64,000 bases of DNA from Streptomyces sp. NBC_00690. GTDB lineage: Bacteria > Actinomycetota > Actinomycetes > Streptomycetales > Streptomycetaceae. Below the pieces are notes generated by a model, which worked only from the letters and a program-made list of their open reading frames with translations, searched no databases and was not told where the DNA came from. The translations under genes were made by a program, and so were the position numbers. Shown piece by piece: positions 9,332 to 19,071 of this stretch. The stretch is from positions 4,154,001 through 4,218,000 of the forward strand of contig NZ_CP109009.1 in the NCBI RefSeq assembly GCF_036226685.1. The letters run 5' to 3'. The stretch's first letter is position 1, and each line of letters starts with the position of its first letter.

Positions 9332-11008
9332 TCAGACGAGCCGGACGGGCTTCTCGGGGCGAACGCCCGTCCTGGTCAGCCAGGCCCGCAGCGGTCCGGG
9401 ATCGCCGTCCTCCGTCAGGCTCAGCACCGGCGACATCAGATCGGCCGAGCGCTCGCCCCGTATCAGCAGGGCCGGCCCGTCCAACCAGTCCAGCCCGGGA
9501 GCAGCACCCGCGGTGTCCACAGCGGCACAGCAGACCATCGCGGTGACATGGTCGGCGAGCAGTTCCCGCCCCGTGCGCGGGGGCTGTAGGGGGAAGAGCG
9601 GTAGCGGGTCGGCACCCCAGCCGTTCAACGCGTCGCCCTGGCTCCGCACCACGGGAAGACTGGCCGCCGCCTCCTCCCGCGCGACCTCGGCGCTGATGCC
9701 GGCCGCGAGGTTCTCCCCGACTTCGGGGGCCGGCCGCCCCAGGTGGGTGATCACCCGGGCGAGCGTCGGACCGTGGGGGCCTTCCGAAGGCGTCACACCG
9801 AGACCGTCCAGCACGCGATGGAGCCGGGCCGCCTCCGTACGCCACTTCCGGTCCACGACCTCCTCCGGATACTCCTGCCAACCAACCGGTGACCAGTTGA
9901 CGCCGGTCTCCGCAGGGCCTCCGTGGAAGAGGCGGGCCGCCAGGAGGGACGCGGCCTCGTCCACGGCACCGGGCTCTTCCAGCAGATCGCAGGCGGGGCG
10001 CTCCCCGAGTCGGGAGGTGAAGCCCTCGGCGAGCCGGTCGCGCCGGGACAGTTCGGTGAGCGCGGAGACCACTCCGGCATCCAACCGGGAGGGCCAGCGG
10101 CCCATCCGCCAGGCCGGCAGGGCAACCCTGGTCAGGAGTCTGTCCCAGCCCGCGTAGGCCAGTCCGACCTGCTCCTGGGCGACGATCCGCAGACCGTAGT
10201 CCACCGCTTGGGCCCGCTCGGACGCGGCTACGGCCACCCCCCGTTCCATCTCCCCCGCGTAGGTGTGACAACTGCGCAGCAGCATGCGGGATATGGGGCC
10301 GATGAAAGCGAAGGCCAGCCGTCCCAGCAGTCGCCGCGGGGTCGATCGGACGGCTCGTTGCGCGGAGTCCGACGCCAGTGCGACCGCAGCGTCCAACCCT
10401 CGTACGAAACGTCGGGCGGCGGCTATGTCCGGGTGCGCGGACGGCGCGGTCCCCGCGACGACGGGAGCCAGCACGGCCCGCAACTCGGCCACGCGCATCC
10501 ACCACAGGAAGGGGGAGCCGATGACCAGCACCGGCGCCTCCGTCGAACGCCGTACACGGGGGCCGCTGCGCACCACATGTCGAAGGGAGTGCGCCGGGTG
10601 TGTGCGGTCCTCCAGCCAGCTGTCGCAGTCGGGGGTGAGCGCCAGCGCGGAGGGCGGGGGCACATCGAGCCGCTCGGCCAGGTCCCGCACCAGGCGGTAG
10701 AGGTCGGGGGCGGATCTCTCGGGGAGCTCGACGGTGGGGCTCAGCGCGGGCTCGGCGCGCACGATCACCGCTGCGACCGCCACGGCGAGCACCAGCACGA
10801 CCAGCGCGCACACCGAGCTGACCCAGCGTGCGGTGTCCCAGCCGCTCCCGCTCATATGACCGGTCACACCGCCGGCGAACAACACCACGGCCACCGCGGC
10901 GGGCAGCAGGGCGACCGCCACTGCCCTGCTGCGGATGCGCAATACGGCGAGCGCGCGCAATCGCGCGGCCTGCGAGCCGATCGACTCGCCCATACCGGTA
11001 CCGGACAC
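9332..11008 (-). CDS. Uncharacterised actinobacterial membrane protein
   Basis: This is a protein of about 558 aa with two hydrophobic spans near the N-terminus (AVAVALLPAAVAVVLFAGGV and VCALVVLVLAVAVAAVIV) and a long cytosolic part. The position of the spans and a following ELRAVLAPVVAG segment faintly recall M48-type membrane peptidases, but no HExxH motif is present. Any such relationship would be to an inactive form. GTG 11008 is preferred because GAGGA lies five bases upstream; an in-frame GTG at 11065 and ATG at 10993 are alternatives. It lies between purD and the DMF-amidase-like gene. Function unknown. Confidence 0.7.
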   Translation of the reverse strand: MSGTGMGESIGSQAARLRALAVLRIRSRAVAVALLPAAVAVVLFAGGVTGHMSGSGWDTARWVSSVCALVVLVLAVAVAAVIVRAEPALSPTVELPERSAPDLYRLVRDLAERLDVPPPSALALTPDCDSWLEDRTHPAHSLRHVVRSGPRVRRSTEAPVLVIGSPFLWWMRVAELRAVLAPVVAGTAPSAHPDIAAARRFVRGLDAAVALASDSAQRAVRSTPRRLLGRLAFAFIGPISRMLLRSCHTYAGEMERGVAVAASERAQAVDYGLRIVAQEQVGLAYAGWDRLLTRVALPAWRMGRWPSRLDAGVVSALTELSRRDRLAEGFTSRLGERPACDLLEEPGAVDEAASLLAARLFHGGPAETGVNWSPVGWQEYPEEVVDRKWRTEAARLHRVLDGLGVTPSEGPHGPTLARVITHLGRPAPEVGENLAAGISAEVAREEAAASLPVVRSQGDALNGWGADPLPLFPLQPPRTGRELLADHVTAMVCCAAVDTAGAAPGLDWLDGPALLIRGERSADLMSPVLSLTEDGDPGPLRAWLTRTGVRPEKPVRLV

Positions 11009-11065
11009 GCCGGTCCTCACCCCCTCTGCATGGCGACGGTGAAGGTCACTCCCCCACTGTGACAC

Positions 11066-11492
11066 CCGTCACTGACATCGCAATGCCGATGAGCCAAGTG
11101 CCGGAACGCTTGCGCCGCACCATAGTTGGGGTGCCGGCGGTCGTCATCCAGATGGCTCAGTCGTCACTCGATGGAATGGCCTTGGGCAAAGGTGAGGACG
11201 GGCTGAGAAGGCGCTGGGTTCGCTCCCGGATCGCACGGTTTCTCCCACCCTCCGCGCTCGCCCGGAGTCGCTCCGTAGTGGGCGCGGGCTCGCATGCGGA
11301 GTGCGGAGACGGGCAGGCACCGTCACCGTTCGCCCTCAATGGGCCCATCGACGGCGCACGCGTCGCGGACGGTCGCTTGTTCCGTCACGCCCGCACGCAC
11401 GCACGCATCCAGACGAGGCACAGGGTTCGGTCTCGCGGAGGTCGGCGGCAACACCCCGAGGAGTGCCGCCGCCCCGCTGCATCAGCCCTCGA
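11066..11492. other. Intergenic spacer between purD and membrane-protein gene
   Basis: No convincing coding signal, RNA or repeat was recognised on either strand. Open frames here have no family resemblance. Confidence 0.5.
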
Positions 11493-12746
11493 TCAGCCCT
11501 CGGCGACCGCGCGGGCGATGTCCGTCCGGTGCTGGGAGCCGTCGAGCCTGATCCGGGCGACGGCCCGGTAGGCCCGCTCGCGGGCCTCGCTGAGATCCTT
11601 GCCGGTCGCGGTGACTGACAGCACCCGCCCGCCCGCACTCACGACCGCATCGCCGTCATGCTTGGTACCGGCGTGCAGGACATACGCATGGGGCGCATCC
11701 TGCGCCGCGACCTCGTCCAGCCCCTCGATGGGGTCGCCGGTGCGCGGGGTGTCCGGGTAGTTGTGGGAAGCGATGACCACGGTCACCGCCGCCTCGTCGT
11801 GCCAGCGCAGCGGAGGCTCGTCGACGAGCGTGCCCTTGGCCGCGTGCAGCAGCACCCCCGCGAGCGGAGTGCGCAGCCGTGCCAGCACCACCTGGGTCTC
11901 GGGGTCACCGAAGCGGGCGTTGAACTCGATCACCCGTACGCCACGGGAGGTGATCGCAAGACCCGCGTACAGCAGCCCCGAGAACGGTGTACCGCGGCGG
12001 CGCATCTCGTCGACGGTGGGCTGGAGCACCGTCGTCATGACCTCGTCCACCAGCTTGGGATCGGCCCAGGGCAGCGGTGAGTACGCGCCCATGCCACCGG
12101 TGTTGGGGCCTTCGTCACCGTCCAGAGCACGCTTGAAGTCCTGGGCGGGGGTCAGCGGAAGGACCGTCTTGCCATCGGTGATGGCGAACAGGGAGACCTC
12201 GGGGCCGTCGAGGTACTCCTCGATGACGACCGCGCCGCCGCAGGCGATGGCGTGGTCACGGGCCTCGGTCAGATCAGAGGTGACGACGACGCCCTTACCA
12301 GCGGCGAGACCGTCGTCCTTCACCACGTAAGGAGGCCCGAAGGCGTCCAACGCGGCGTCGATCTCCTGTGTGTTCGTACAGACGTAGCTACGGGCCGTGG
12401 GCACTCCCGCGGCGGCCATGACGTCCTTCGCGAACGCCTTGGAGCCTTCCAGCTCCGCAGCCTCGCGAGACGGTCCGAAGCAGGGGATGCCAGCGGTGCG
12501 CACGGCATCGGCGACACCGGCGACCAGCGGTGCCTCCGGGCCGACGACGACGAGTCCGACCTCCAGTCGGACAGCGAGTCGGGCGACTGCGTCGCCGTCG
12601 AGGGCGTCGACCGGGTGCAGCTCCGCGATCTCGCCGATGCCGGCGTTTCCGGGCGCGCAGTGCACAGCGGTGACGTCGGGGTCGAGGGAGAGAGAGCGGC
12701 ACAGGGCGTGTTCGCGGGCGCCGCCGCCGATGACGAGGACCTTCAC
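11493..12746 (-). CDS. purD: Phosphoribosylamine--glycine ligase (GAR synthetase)
   Basis: This 417-aa ATP-grasp enzyme catalyses step 2 of purine synthesis. It has an N-terminal VLVIGGGAREHALCRSL nucleotide-binding start, VVKDDGLAAGKGVVV in the ATP-grasp core, SLFAITDGK, NTGGMGAYSPLP, and the metal-binding EFNARFGDPETQVVL. Length is typical. It is transcribed on the same strand as dnaX, which lies 60 bp upstream, and the two are probably co-transcribed. Confidence 0.97.
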   Translation of the reverse strand: MKVLVIGGGAREHALCRSLSLDPDVTAVHCAPGNAGIGEIAELHPVDALDGDAVARLAVRLEVGLVVVGPEAPLVAGVADAVRTAGIPCFGPSREAAELEGSKAFAKDVMAAAGVPTARSYVCTNTQEIDAALDAFGPPYVVKDDGLAAGKGVVVTSDLTEARDHAIACGGAVVIEEYLDGPEVSLFAITDGKTVLPLTPAQDFKRALDGDEGPNTGGMGAYSPLPWADPKLVDEVMTTVLQPTVDEMRRRGTPFSGLLYAGLAITSRGVRVIEFNARFGDPETQVVLARLRTPLAGVLLHAAKGTLVDEPPLRWHDEAAVTVVIASHNYPDTPRTGDPIEGLDEVAAQDAPHAYVLHAGTKHDGDAVVSAGGRVLSVTATGKDLSEARERAYRAVARIRLDGSQHRTDIARAVAEG

Positions 12747-12805
12747 GCCCGTCAGCCTAACCGCCGCGGACCGTGCTCTCGTACGGCCCTCCGAGCAGAG
12801 GCGTC

Positions 12806-15004
12806 CTATTCGTTCGTGTATTCCTCCACGACAGTGGCCCCCAGCTCACGCACGATGAGGTCATGGCCCGAGAGTGCGGACTCCACCAGATCCGGATCGT
12901 CGTCCTCGGGGACGTCGTCCTCGGGCGAGACCGGCGGCGGAGTGTGCACGGGAGCAGGACGCGGGGGCTCGGAGGCCACCGGTCTGGACGGCGCGGGCTG
13001 GCTCGGACGCTGCTCCTGCGCGGCAGGAGGTTGACTCGAAGGTCCGGCCGACCCGGATGACGGACCGCCGGAGCCGCTCTGGGGCGCCGCCGAAGGCGCG
13101 GGAGCGGGACGCTGCGCGGGCGCACCCGACCCCGACCCGTATCCGGCCGGAGCGGGACGGCCTCCGCCGAACCCGGAACCGCCACCGGCGGGACCGGAGG
13201 TGCCGGGACCCCCCGTACCGCCTGAGGGGTCGATGATCGCTTCGATCTTCCACTGCACGTGGAACTGCTCCGAGAGCGCCTGTCGGAGCACTTCCTCGCT
13301 CCCACTGCTCGCGAAGTTGTCCCGCGCGCCGGCGTTGAGGAAGCCGAGTTGGAGCGTGGTGCCGTCGAAGCCTGCCACCTGTGCGTTCTGGCTGAGGAGG
13401 ATCCAGGTGAAGCGACGGCGGTTCTTGACCGCTTCCAGGATCTCGGGCCACATGTTGCGCACCTGGCCGGCGCCCTGAGCCATGACGGGAGCGGATGGTG
13501 GCGCTGCGGCGGCCCGGGCGGGCGCGGAAACCTGCGGGGCGGGGGCCGGAGCTGCGGCCGGTCGGGGCCCCTGCCCGGGGGCGGACGCGGTGGGCCAGGC
13601 ACCGGGGCGGGCCCCGGCCGCCGACGGCTGGGCGGGCTGCGCCTCGGCGGGCGGGGACGGGGCGACTGGGGCCGGCGGAGGGGTGGCGTGCGCGGGAGGC
13701 GCCGTCTGCGCCGGGGGTGCCGGCTGCACGGGTGCGGCGGGTCGGGACACCGGACCGTCCGGACCGGGCATATGGGCGTGCATCTGCGGGCCGGGGACAT
13801 AGCCCACGGGCGGTCCACCACCGGCACCGGCGGAGCCCACAGCGGCGGCCCCGCGCTCCAGACGATCGAGCCGGGCCTGAGTGGAACGCTCGTCGTCGTA
13901 CGCGGCGGGAAGCAGCACCCGCGCACAGATCAACTCCAACTGGAGCCTCGGCGAAGTCGAACCGCGCATCTCGGTGAGGCCGGTGTTGACCAGATCGGCG
14001 GCGCGACTCAGTTCGGCCGCACCGAACACGGACGCCTGGGCCACCATTCGCTCCACGACATCGGCGGGGGCGTCGATCAATCCCTTCTCCCCCGCGTCGG
14101 GCACCGCGGCGAGGATCACCAGGTCCCGCAGCCGCTCCAACAGGTCGGCGACGAAGCGCCGGGGGTCGTTCCCACCCTCGATGATCCGGTCGACGATCTC
14201 GAACGCGGCGGCCCCGTCCCCGGAGGCGAAGGCGTCCACCACGGCATCGAGCAGGGAACCGTCCGTGTATCCGAGCAGGCCGGTGGCCATGGCGTAGGTC
14301 ACACCCTCTTCGGTGGCCCCGGCGAGCAACTGGTCCATGACGGACATGGAGTCCCGCACGGATCCGGCGCCGGCCCGCACGACCAGGGGCAGCACGCCAT
14401 CAGCGACCGGGATGTCCTCCTTGCCGCAGACCTCACCGAGGTAGTCACGGAGGGTCCCGGGAGGCACCAACCGGAAGGGGTAGTGGTGCGTACGCGAACG
14501 GATGGTGCCGATGACCTTCTCGGGCTCGGTCGTCGCGAAGATGAACTTGAGGTGCTCGGGCGGCTCTTCGACGACCTTCAGCAGGGCGTTGAAGCCCTGC
14601 GGGGTGACCATGTGGGCCTCGTCGATGATGTAGATCTTGTACCGACTGCTGGCCGGGCCGAAGAACGCCTTCTCCCTCAGATCACGGGCGTCGTCCACAC
14701 CACCGTGGGAAGCGGCATCGATCTCGATGACGTCGATCGATCCCGGGCCGTTCCGGGCGAGGTCCTGACAGGACTGGCACTTACCGCAGGGCGTGGGGGT
14801 GGGCCCCTGCTCGCAGTTCAGACAGCGGGCGAGGATGCGCGCACTCGTCGTCTTGCCACAACCCCGCGGTCCGCTGAACAGGTAGGCGTGATTGACCCGG
14901 TTATTCCGCAGGGCCTGCTGCAACGGGTCAGTGACATGCTCCTGCCCGATGACCTCGGCGAAGGACTCGGGACGATAGCGGCGATACAGCGCAAGGGACG
15001 ACAC
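12806..15004 (-). CDS. dnaX: DNA polymerase III subunit gamma/tau
   Basis: This 732-aa clamp-loader ATPase starts at GTG 15004 (VSSLALYRRYRPE, the canonical start). It has Walker A GPRGCGKTT, a zinc finger (CLNCEQGPTPTPCGKCQSC), Walker B IIDEAHM, sensor 1 ATTEPEKV, and the usual domain II/III order. A Pro/Ala/Gly-rich linker precedes a C-terminal DUF-like region with MWPEILEAVKNRRR. The low-complexity linker is long but normal for Streptomyces. The SRP RNA gene lies directly upstream on the same strand. Confidence 0.96.
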   Translation of the reverse strand: MSSLALYRRYRPESFAEVIGQEHVTDPLQQALRNNRVNHAYLFSGPRGCGKTTSARILARCLNCEQGPTPTPCGKCQSCQDLARNGPGSIDVIEIDAASHGGVDDARDLREKAFFGPASSRYKIYIIDEAHMVTPQGFNALLKVVEEPPEHLKFIFATTEPEKVIGTIRSRTHHYPFRLVPPGTLRDYLGEVCGKEDIPVADGVLPLVVRAGAGSVRDSMSVMDQLLAGATEEGVTYAMATGLLGYTDGSLLDAVVDAFASGDGAAAFEIVDRIIEGGNDPRRFVADLLERLRDLVILAAVPDAGEKGLIDAPADVVERMVAQASVFGAAELSRAADLVNTGLTEMRGSTSPRLQLELICARVLLPAAYDDERSTQARLDRLERGAAAVGSAGAGGGPPVGYVPGPQMHAHMPGPDGPVSRPAAPVQPAPPAQTAPPAHATPPPAPVAPSPPAEAQPAQPSAAGARPGAWPTASAPGQGPRPAAAPAPAPQVSAPARAAAAPPSAPVMAQGAGQVRNMWPEILEAVKNRRRFTWILLSQNAQVAGFDGTTLQLGFLNAGARDNFASSGSEEVLRQALSEQFHVQWKIEAIIDPSGGTGGPGTSGPAGGGSGFGGGRPAPAGYGSGSGAPAQRPAPAPSAAPQSGSGGPSSGSAGPSSQPPAAQEQRPSQPAPSRPVASEPPRPAPVHTPPPVSPEDDVPEDDDPDLVESALSGHDLIVRELGATVVEEYTNE

Positions 15005-15065
15005 GCCTACGAGGTTATCGGGGCCCGCTGACAACCGAAGCCCACCCGCCCCCACCTGGGCAAAC

Positions 15066-15150
15066 GCAAGCGCCCCCCACGCACCCGCCAGAGCCAACCT
15101 ACCCTTGCTGCCTTCCGGCCCTGGGGGAGTTCAGTCAGATAGCGCCACGT
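15066..15150 (-). ncRNA. ffs: Signal recognition particle RNA (4.5S-type, ffs)
   Basis: The minus strand contains the SRP RNA domain IV signature: a GGAA tetraloop (GCCGGAAGGC), then CAGCAAGGGTAGG, flanked by complementary CTCCCCC and GTGGGGGG arms. This RNA scaffolds Ffh for co-translational membrane targeting. It sits just upstream of dnaX, the usual Streptomyces position. The exact ends are estimated. Confidence 0.85.
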
Positions 15151-15232
15151 GAGGGGCTCCGCACACAGTACCCGATCGCCGGGGTGGGAACGAGTTCGCG
15201 AGCATCCCCCGGCGTCTTGTATTGTTTGCCGC

Positions 15233-15317
15233 GGAGGATTCGCCTAGTGGCCTAGGGCGCACGCTTGGAAAGCGTGTTGGGGGCAACCCCTCACGAGTTC
15301 GAATCTCGTATCCTCCG
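15233..15317 (+). tRNA. tRNA-Ser (GGA anticodon), integration target
   Basis: This is an 85-nt class II tRNA with a long variable arm (TTGGGGGCAACCCCTC). The acceptor GGAGGAT (15233-15239) pairs with ATCCTCC (15310-15316). The anticodon loop TTGGAAA gives GGA. The next three bases are CCA. From T15265 onward it is part of a 72-bp direct repeat whose second copy lies at 31797, so this gene is the attachment site of the downstream island and remains intact. Confidence 0.95.
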
Positions 15318-15336
15318 CCAGTGCCTCACCGGGCAC
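15265..15336 (+). repeat. Left attachment site (attL), 72-bp perfect direct repeat
   Basis: From the anticodon loop of tRNA-Ser(GGA) through CCA and on to GGGCAC, 72 bases are identical to 31797-31868. The flanking base differs at both ends (C/G before, G/T after). This is the classic footprint of integration into a tRNA 3' end. Confidence 0.93.
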
Positions 15337-15337
15337 G

Positions 15338-15379
15338 ATGTCGAAGGGCCCCACCGCTTGCGGTGGGGCCCTTCGACAT
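15338..15379 (+). terminator. Terminator after tRNA-Ser(GGA), island side
   Basis: A roughly 19-20 bp near-perfect stem ATGTCGAAGGGGCCC-type / its complement has a CTTG loop. A different hairpin (31870-31911) follows the att copy at the other end, so one of the two arrived with the element. Confidence 0.8.
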
Positions 15380-15536
15380 GTGTGGTCTCAGTTTTGGTCT
15401 CAGTCGCGCAGGGTGGGCAGCTGCGGGACCTCAGCCAAGGGGCCCCGGCCAGGCGCAACAGCGTCATAGCATCAGAACGGCTCATGCCCCGCATACCGGA
15501 GCAACGGATCCACGTCCACCCCGGAGGTTCAGCTTC

Positions 15537-17407
15537 ATGGTCCCCAGCGACGCAGGCAATGCGATCGACCGGTTGCGCAAGCACCTGACCGGCGCCACGC
15601 GCCTGGACTCGCTGTCGGAGTCGTTCTCCCTCTTTGTCTACGAGGCGCTCCAGGACGAGCTGACCGACGTCGAACTGCGCCTGCTCCTGCACGGCCACAG
15701 CCTCGAAGAGTTCCCTCTCAACGGACTTGAGGAGGAGAACCTCAAGCGTGCACGGCTGGACCAGCACCGCATCGCCTACGCGTTCGTGACCTGGGCCGAA
15801 GAACACCTCCGGGCAAGAACGCTCAAGCGGCGCACTCGCGGCACCTGGACGAGCGTCGACGGCCCGTTCCCCTACGTGGTCGACGGCGTGGGTCTCGAGG
15901 CCGAGAGCCTTGGCCTGGTGGCATCCCAGGACCTGTACTTCCCCCCTGGAGACCACGGACGCAGACAAGGTGGCACAGACCGTCGTCAACTTCGAGCGGA
16001 TGTGGTGCGACGGTGCGACCACCGGCTCCATCCAGGAGGAGTTCCTCGCCGCGGCCCGGGCTCTCTTCGAGGACAGGGCCCCCGAGTCCGTCTACCTGCG
16101 CGTCCTGACCTCCCTGTTCAAGGACTTCGTCGAGGAGGCCGGTGAGGAGACTGCCGAGCGCGGCAAGACCGGCTTCTACGACTCGGTCGTGTGGAACAAG
16201 CTCTACAAGTTCCAGCGCGACGGTGTACTCGGCGCGATCGAGAAGCTTGAGCGCCACAACGGCTGCATAATCGCCGACAGCGTGGGCCTGGGGGAGACCT
16301 TCGAGGCCCTTGCGGTGATCAAGTACTACGAGCTGCGCAACGACCGCGTCCTTGTCCTGGCACCCAAGCGGCTGCGGGAGAACTGGACCGTCTACCGCGG
16401 CAACGACAACCGCAACCCGCTGGCCGAGGATCGGTTCCACTACGACGTCCTCAACCACACCGACCTCAGCCGAACCAGCGGGTTGTCCGGGGACATCGAC
16501 CTGGCCAACACCAACTGGGGCAACTACGACCTTGTCGTGATTGACGAGTCCCACAACTTCCGCAACAACCCGCAGGTCAAGGGCCGGATGACCCGCTACG
16601 AACGCCTCATGAACGAGGTCTTCAAGAACGGCGTCAAGACCAAGGTCCTCATGCTCAGCGCCACGCCCGTGAACACCCGCCTGGCCGACCTCAAGAACCA
16701 GGTCCTGTTTGCCACGGAGGGTGACGACCAGGCCCTGGCCACAGACGGGATCAAGAGCATCCCCAGCGACCCTGGCCAAGGCGCAGAAGCGCTTCAACGA
16801 ATGGCAGCGCACGCCTGCGGCCACCCAGAGCACGAAGTCCCTGGTCGGAACGCTCGGCATGGACTACATCCGCCTGCTGGACCTGGTCACGATCGCCCGC
16901 TCGCGCAAGCACATCCAGAAGTACTACGGCACGAAGGACGTAGGAAAGTTCCCCGACCGACTGGTCCCGATCAACCTCATCCCGCCCATTGACGCGGCCA
17001 ACACCATGATCCCGCTGGAGCAGATCAACCAGTCGATCCTGCGCTTGAACCTGGCGGCCTACAAGCCCACCTCTTACGTCAGCACGAAGTACGAGAGCAA
17101 GTACGCCGCCATGTACGACCAGAAGGTCCGCACGGGCGGTCAGCGCGTGTGGAAGCAAACGGACCGCGAGAACAACGTGGTTCACCTGCTGCGGGTGGGT
17201 CTGCTCAAGCGTCTGGAGTCCTCGGTCAACTCCCTGGGCAAGACCCTCGGCAAGATCCTCGCCACCATCGACAGCGCGATCGCCAGCATCGACGCCTACG
17301 AGGCAACGGGGAACGAGGGGAACTCCATCGACGGCTTCGCCGACCTGGAGAACATCGACCTGGACGACCCCCAGTTCGAGGACACCGAGGCGCTCTTGCC
17401 CTCCTGA
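15537..17407 (+). pseudogene. Decayed SNF2-family helicase (phospholipase D/helicase defence-type)
   Basis: Three frames must be joined to read it. 15537 to about 15945 is the N-terminal part from MVPSDAGNAIDRL. About 15945-16765 is the ATPase domain with VVIDESHNFRN as DEAH box and LMLSATPVNTR as motif III. About 16768-17407 continues RFNEWQR ... TIARSRKHIQ. The first shift sits in a run of six C's. The Walker A Lys is Glu (DSVGLGETFEA instead of GLGKT). The second RecA lobe is missing because the frame ends at 17407, fused to the antisense of a lipoprotein fragment. Intact relatives are about 1000 aa and occur with PLD nuclease domains. It is almost certainly non-functional. Confidence 0.85.
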
Positions 17408-17529
17408 CGCGCGGGTGCGGGCGCGGAGGAGGCCGGATCGTCGGCGGGGGTGCTTCTGGTGGAGCAGCCCGCCAGGGCCAGGACGGTGAGGGTGCTCAGG
17501 CTGAGGGCGGTCGTGGTGTTAAGGCGCAT
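17408..17529 (-). pseudogene. Truncated lipoprotein N-terminus
   Basis: ATG 17529 opens MRLNTTTALSLSTLTVLALAGC, a lipoprotein signal peptide with lipobox LALAGC, followed by about 20 Ser/Pro/Ala-rich residues. At about 17407 the frame runs into the antisense of the helicase remnant. What remains looks like the first 40 codons of a lipoprotein gene cut by an illegitimate junction. Confidence 0.55.
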
Positions 17530-17623
17530 GCGAAACCCCAAAGTGGCTGCGGAGCGGACGGTCTGACCAGCCGGGCCTCCTGCGCCGGTGATGTGGAGGG
17601 GTAGGGACGAGGGATTTCGGGGG

Positions 17624-17923
17624 TCAGTGGCCGAGGTGACGCAGCCCGTCCTCAAGGGTGGGGTGCCAGTGGTCGACCGGGCCGGAGTTGCGGTTGAACC
17701 AGGCGGCGTCCAGATGCGGCTCCTGTACCTGGTGACCGGCCGGGCAGCGTAGCCACACCGAGTCGTCGCGCAGGCAGAAGACGATCCAGTCCCGGTACAC
17801 ATCGCACTCGGGGCACGTACGGACCTCGCCCTCGATGACGAGCGGCTGCATCCAGCGCATCATCACTCCCTCGGCATCCTGCCGGGACGGCGCCCCCAGA
17901 TCTGCCGACGGCAAGTCCGGCAT
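17624..17923 (-). CDS. Small zinc-ribbon-like hypothetical protein
   Basis: This is a 99-aa protein from ATG 17923 (GGAAG five bases upstream). It contains two putative metal-binding pairs, CPEC (VRTCPECDVYRDW) and CPAGH (WLRCPAGHQV), then a conserved-looking acidic C-terminus with HWHPTLEDGLRHLGH. It is probably a structural zinc protein of Streptomyces accessory regions. No function can be assigned. It is transcribed toward the lipoprotein fragment. Confidence 0.6.
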   Translation of the reverse strand: MPDLPSADLGAPSRQDAEGVMMRWMQPLVIEGEVRTCPECDVYRDWIVFCLRDDSVWLRCPAGHQVQEPHLDAAWFNRNSGPVDHWHPTLEDGLRHLGH

Positions 17924-18162
17924 AACCGCTTCCGAACTCGACCCAGCCGACGCCGGTGCCTGCACCGTGTCGAACGGTAGCGGCTCGCGCGTGCATCTGG
18001 ATCAGCGCGAGCGCCTCACGCTGGGCCTCACGGAGTCCACAGTCGGCGCGGGCACGTCGTCGGAACACGGAGTCTCCATCTCTGTCATCGGACGGGCATA
18101 GGAAACGTGCGACTCGGGCCAATCGGCGACGAGCTGTCGGTGCCACTCCGGTGCGCGGATCG

Positions 18163-18954
18163 TCAGCTGCTGCGGACGACGCTGAGCCGGCCCTCGGCGC
18201 TCTCGGGCAGCGTGCGGCGGGGCACCGGGTCCGGTGAGGCGAGCGAGTAGGCGAAGGCGGCGACCAGGTCATGCGGGACGCTGGCGCTGAAGCTGGCGCA
18301 CCACAAATACGGGGCGCGGAGAACGGGTTGCGCCCATGCCTGCCAACCCGCCAGGTCGGGACGCGGATCTGCGTCCTCGATCAGCGGCGGCAACATCTCC
18401 AGGGAGACGCTGGAGGAGAACCCTGGGTCGATGGCGGTGGTGTGGGGCCGGTCCACGTCGCGGACCCAGCCCCGCGCGCTGAGTGCGTTGACGACCGTGT
18501 CGGGCCCCGCACAACCGACGTCCGGCGCCTCACGGGCGTCGAGCGCGACGAGGAGATCGGCGAGCGCCTCGTACGGGACGCCGCTGGTGAAGTACGCATT
18601 CCACTCCGCCATTGCGGAGGCGGCATGCGGGCGGGCGCTCAACTGCCAGGCAACGGGCAGCCCACCCAGCTCGAACGGGTGCGCGGCCAGGATCCACTCG
18701 GCGCCGCACGGCCCGTCCGGGCTCACGTACAGCAGGGTGTGGCGGGCCGTGGGCCACATGCGCCAGCCGAGGCCGGCCAGGCTGTCGCCGATCCGCTCGG
18801 CGAGTACGCCGTCGTCACCGGCCAGGTGGCGAGGGGTGACCCAGTACACCGGGTCCGGCGAGTCCGGACGGGAAGGGTCGTTGAGGTGGTGCGGGTGCAG
18901 GGGCGCCTCCGTGGGCTCAGGGTGTTTTTCCGGCAGGGCGTTGTACGTTCGCAT
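18163..18954 (-). CDS. DUF317 domain protein
   Basis: This 263-aa protein matches the Streptomyces DUF317 family: VYWVTPRHLAGDD, LAGLGWRMWPT, LYVSPDG and the WILAAHPFELGGLPVAWQ block, then a second repeat-like half. DUF317 proteins are abundant in Streptomyces mobile regions and have no known biochemical role. ATG 18954 gives a standard-length protein. The gene lies downstream of and parallel to the large operon but is separated from it by about 120 bp. Confidence 0.8.
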   Translation of the reverse strand: MRTYNALPEKHPEPTEAPLHPHHLNDPSRPDSPDPVYWVTPRHLAGDDGVLAERIGDSLAGLGWRMWPTARHTLLYVSPDGPCGAEWILAAHPFELGGLPVAWQLSARPHAASAMAEWNAYFTSGVPYEALADLLVALDAREAPDVGCAGPDTVVNALSARGWVRDVDRPHTTAIDPGFSSSVSLEMLPPLIEDADPRPDLAGWQAWAQPVLRAPYLWCASFSASVPHDLVAAFAYSLASPDPVPRRTLPESAEGRLSVVRSS

Positions 18955-19071
18955 CCTTCGCCGCAGAGCACCAGTCCCTTCTGGATCTTTCCCGTCTGCC
19001 TCCGGCGAACTGGTGTAAAGGTGGACAGATTTGTCCCGGCAAGCGAGCTCGATCGCTCCAGAATTCTTCCT

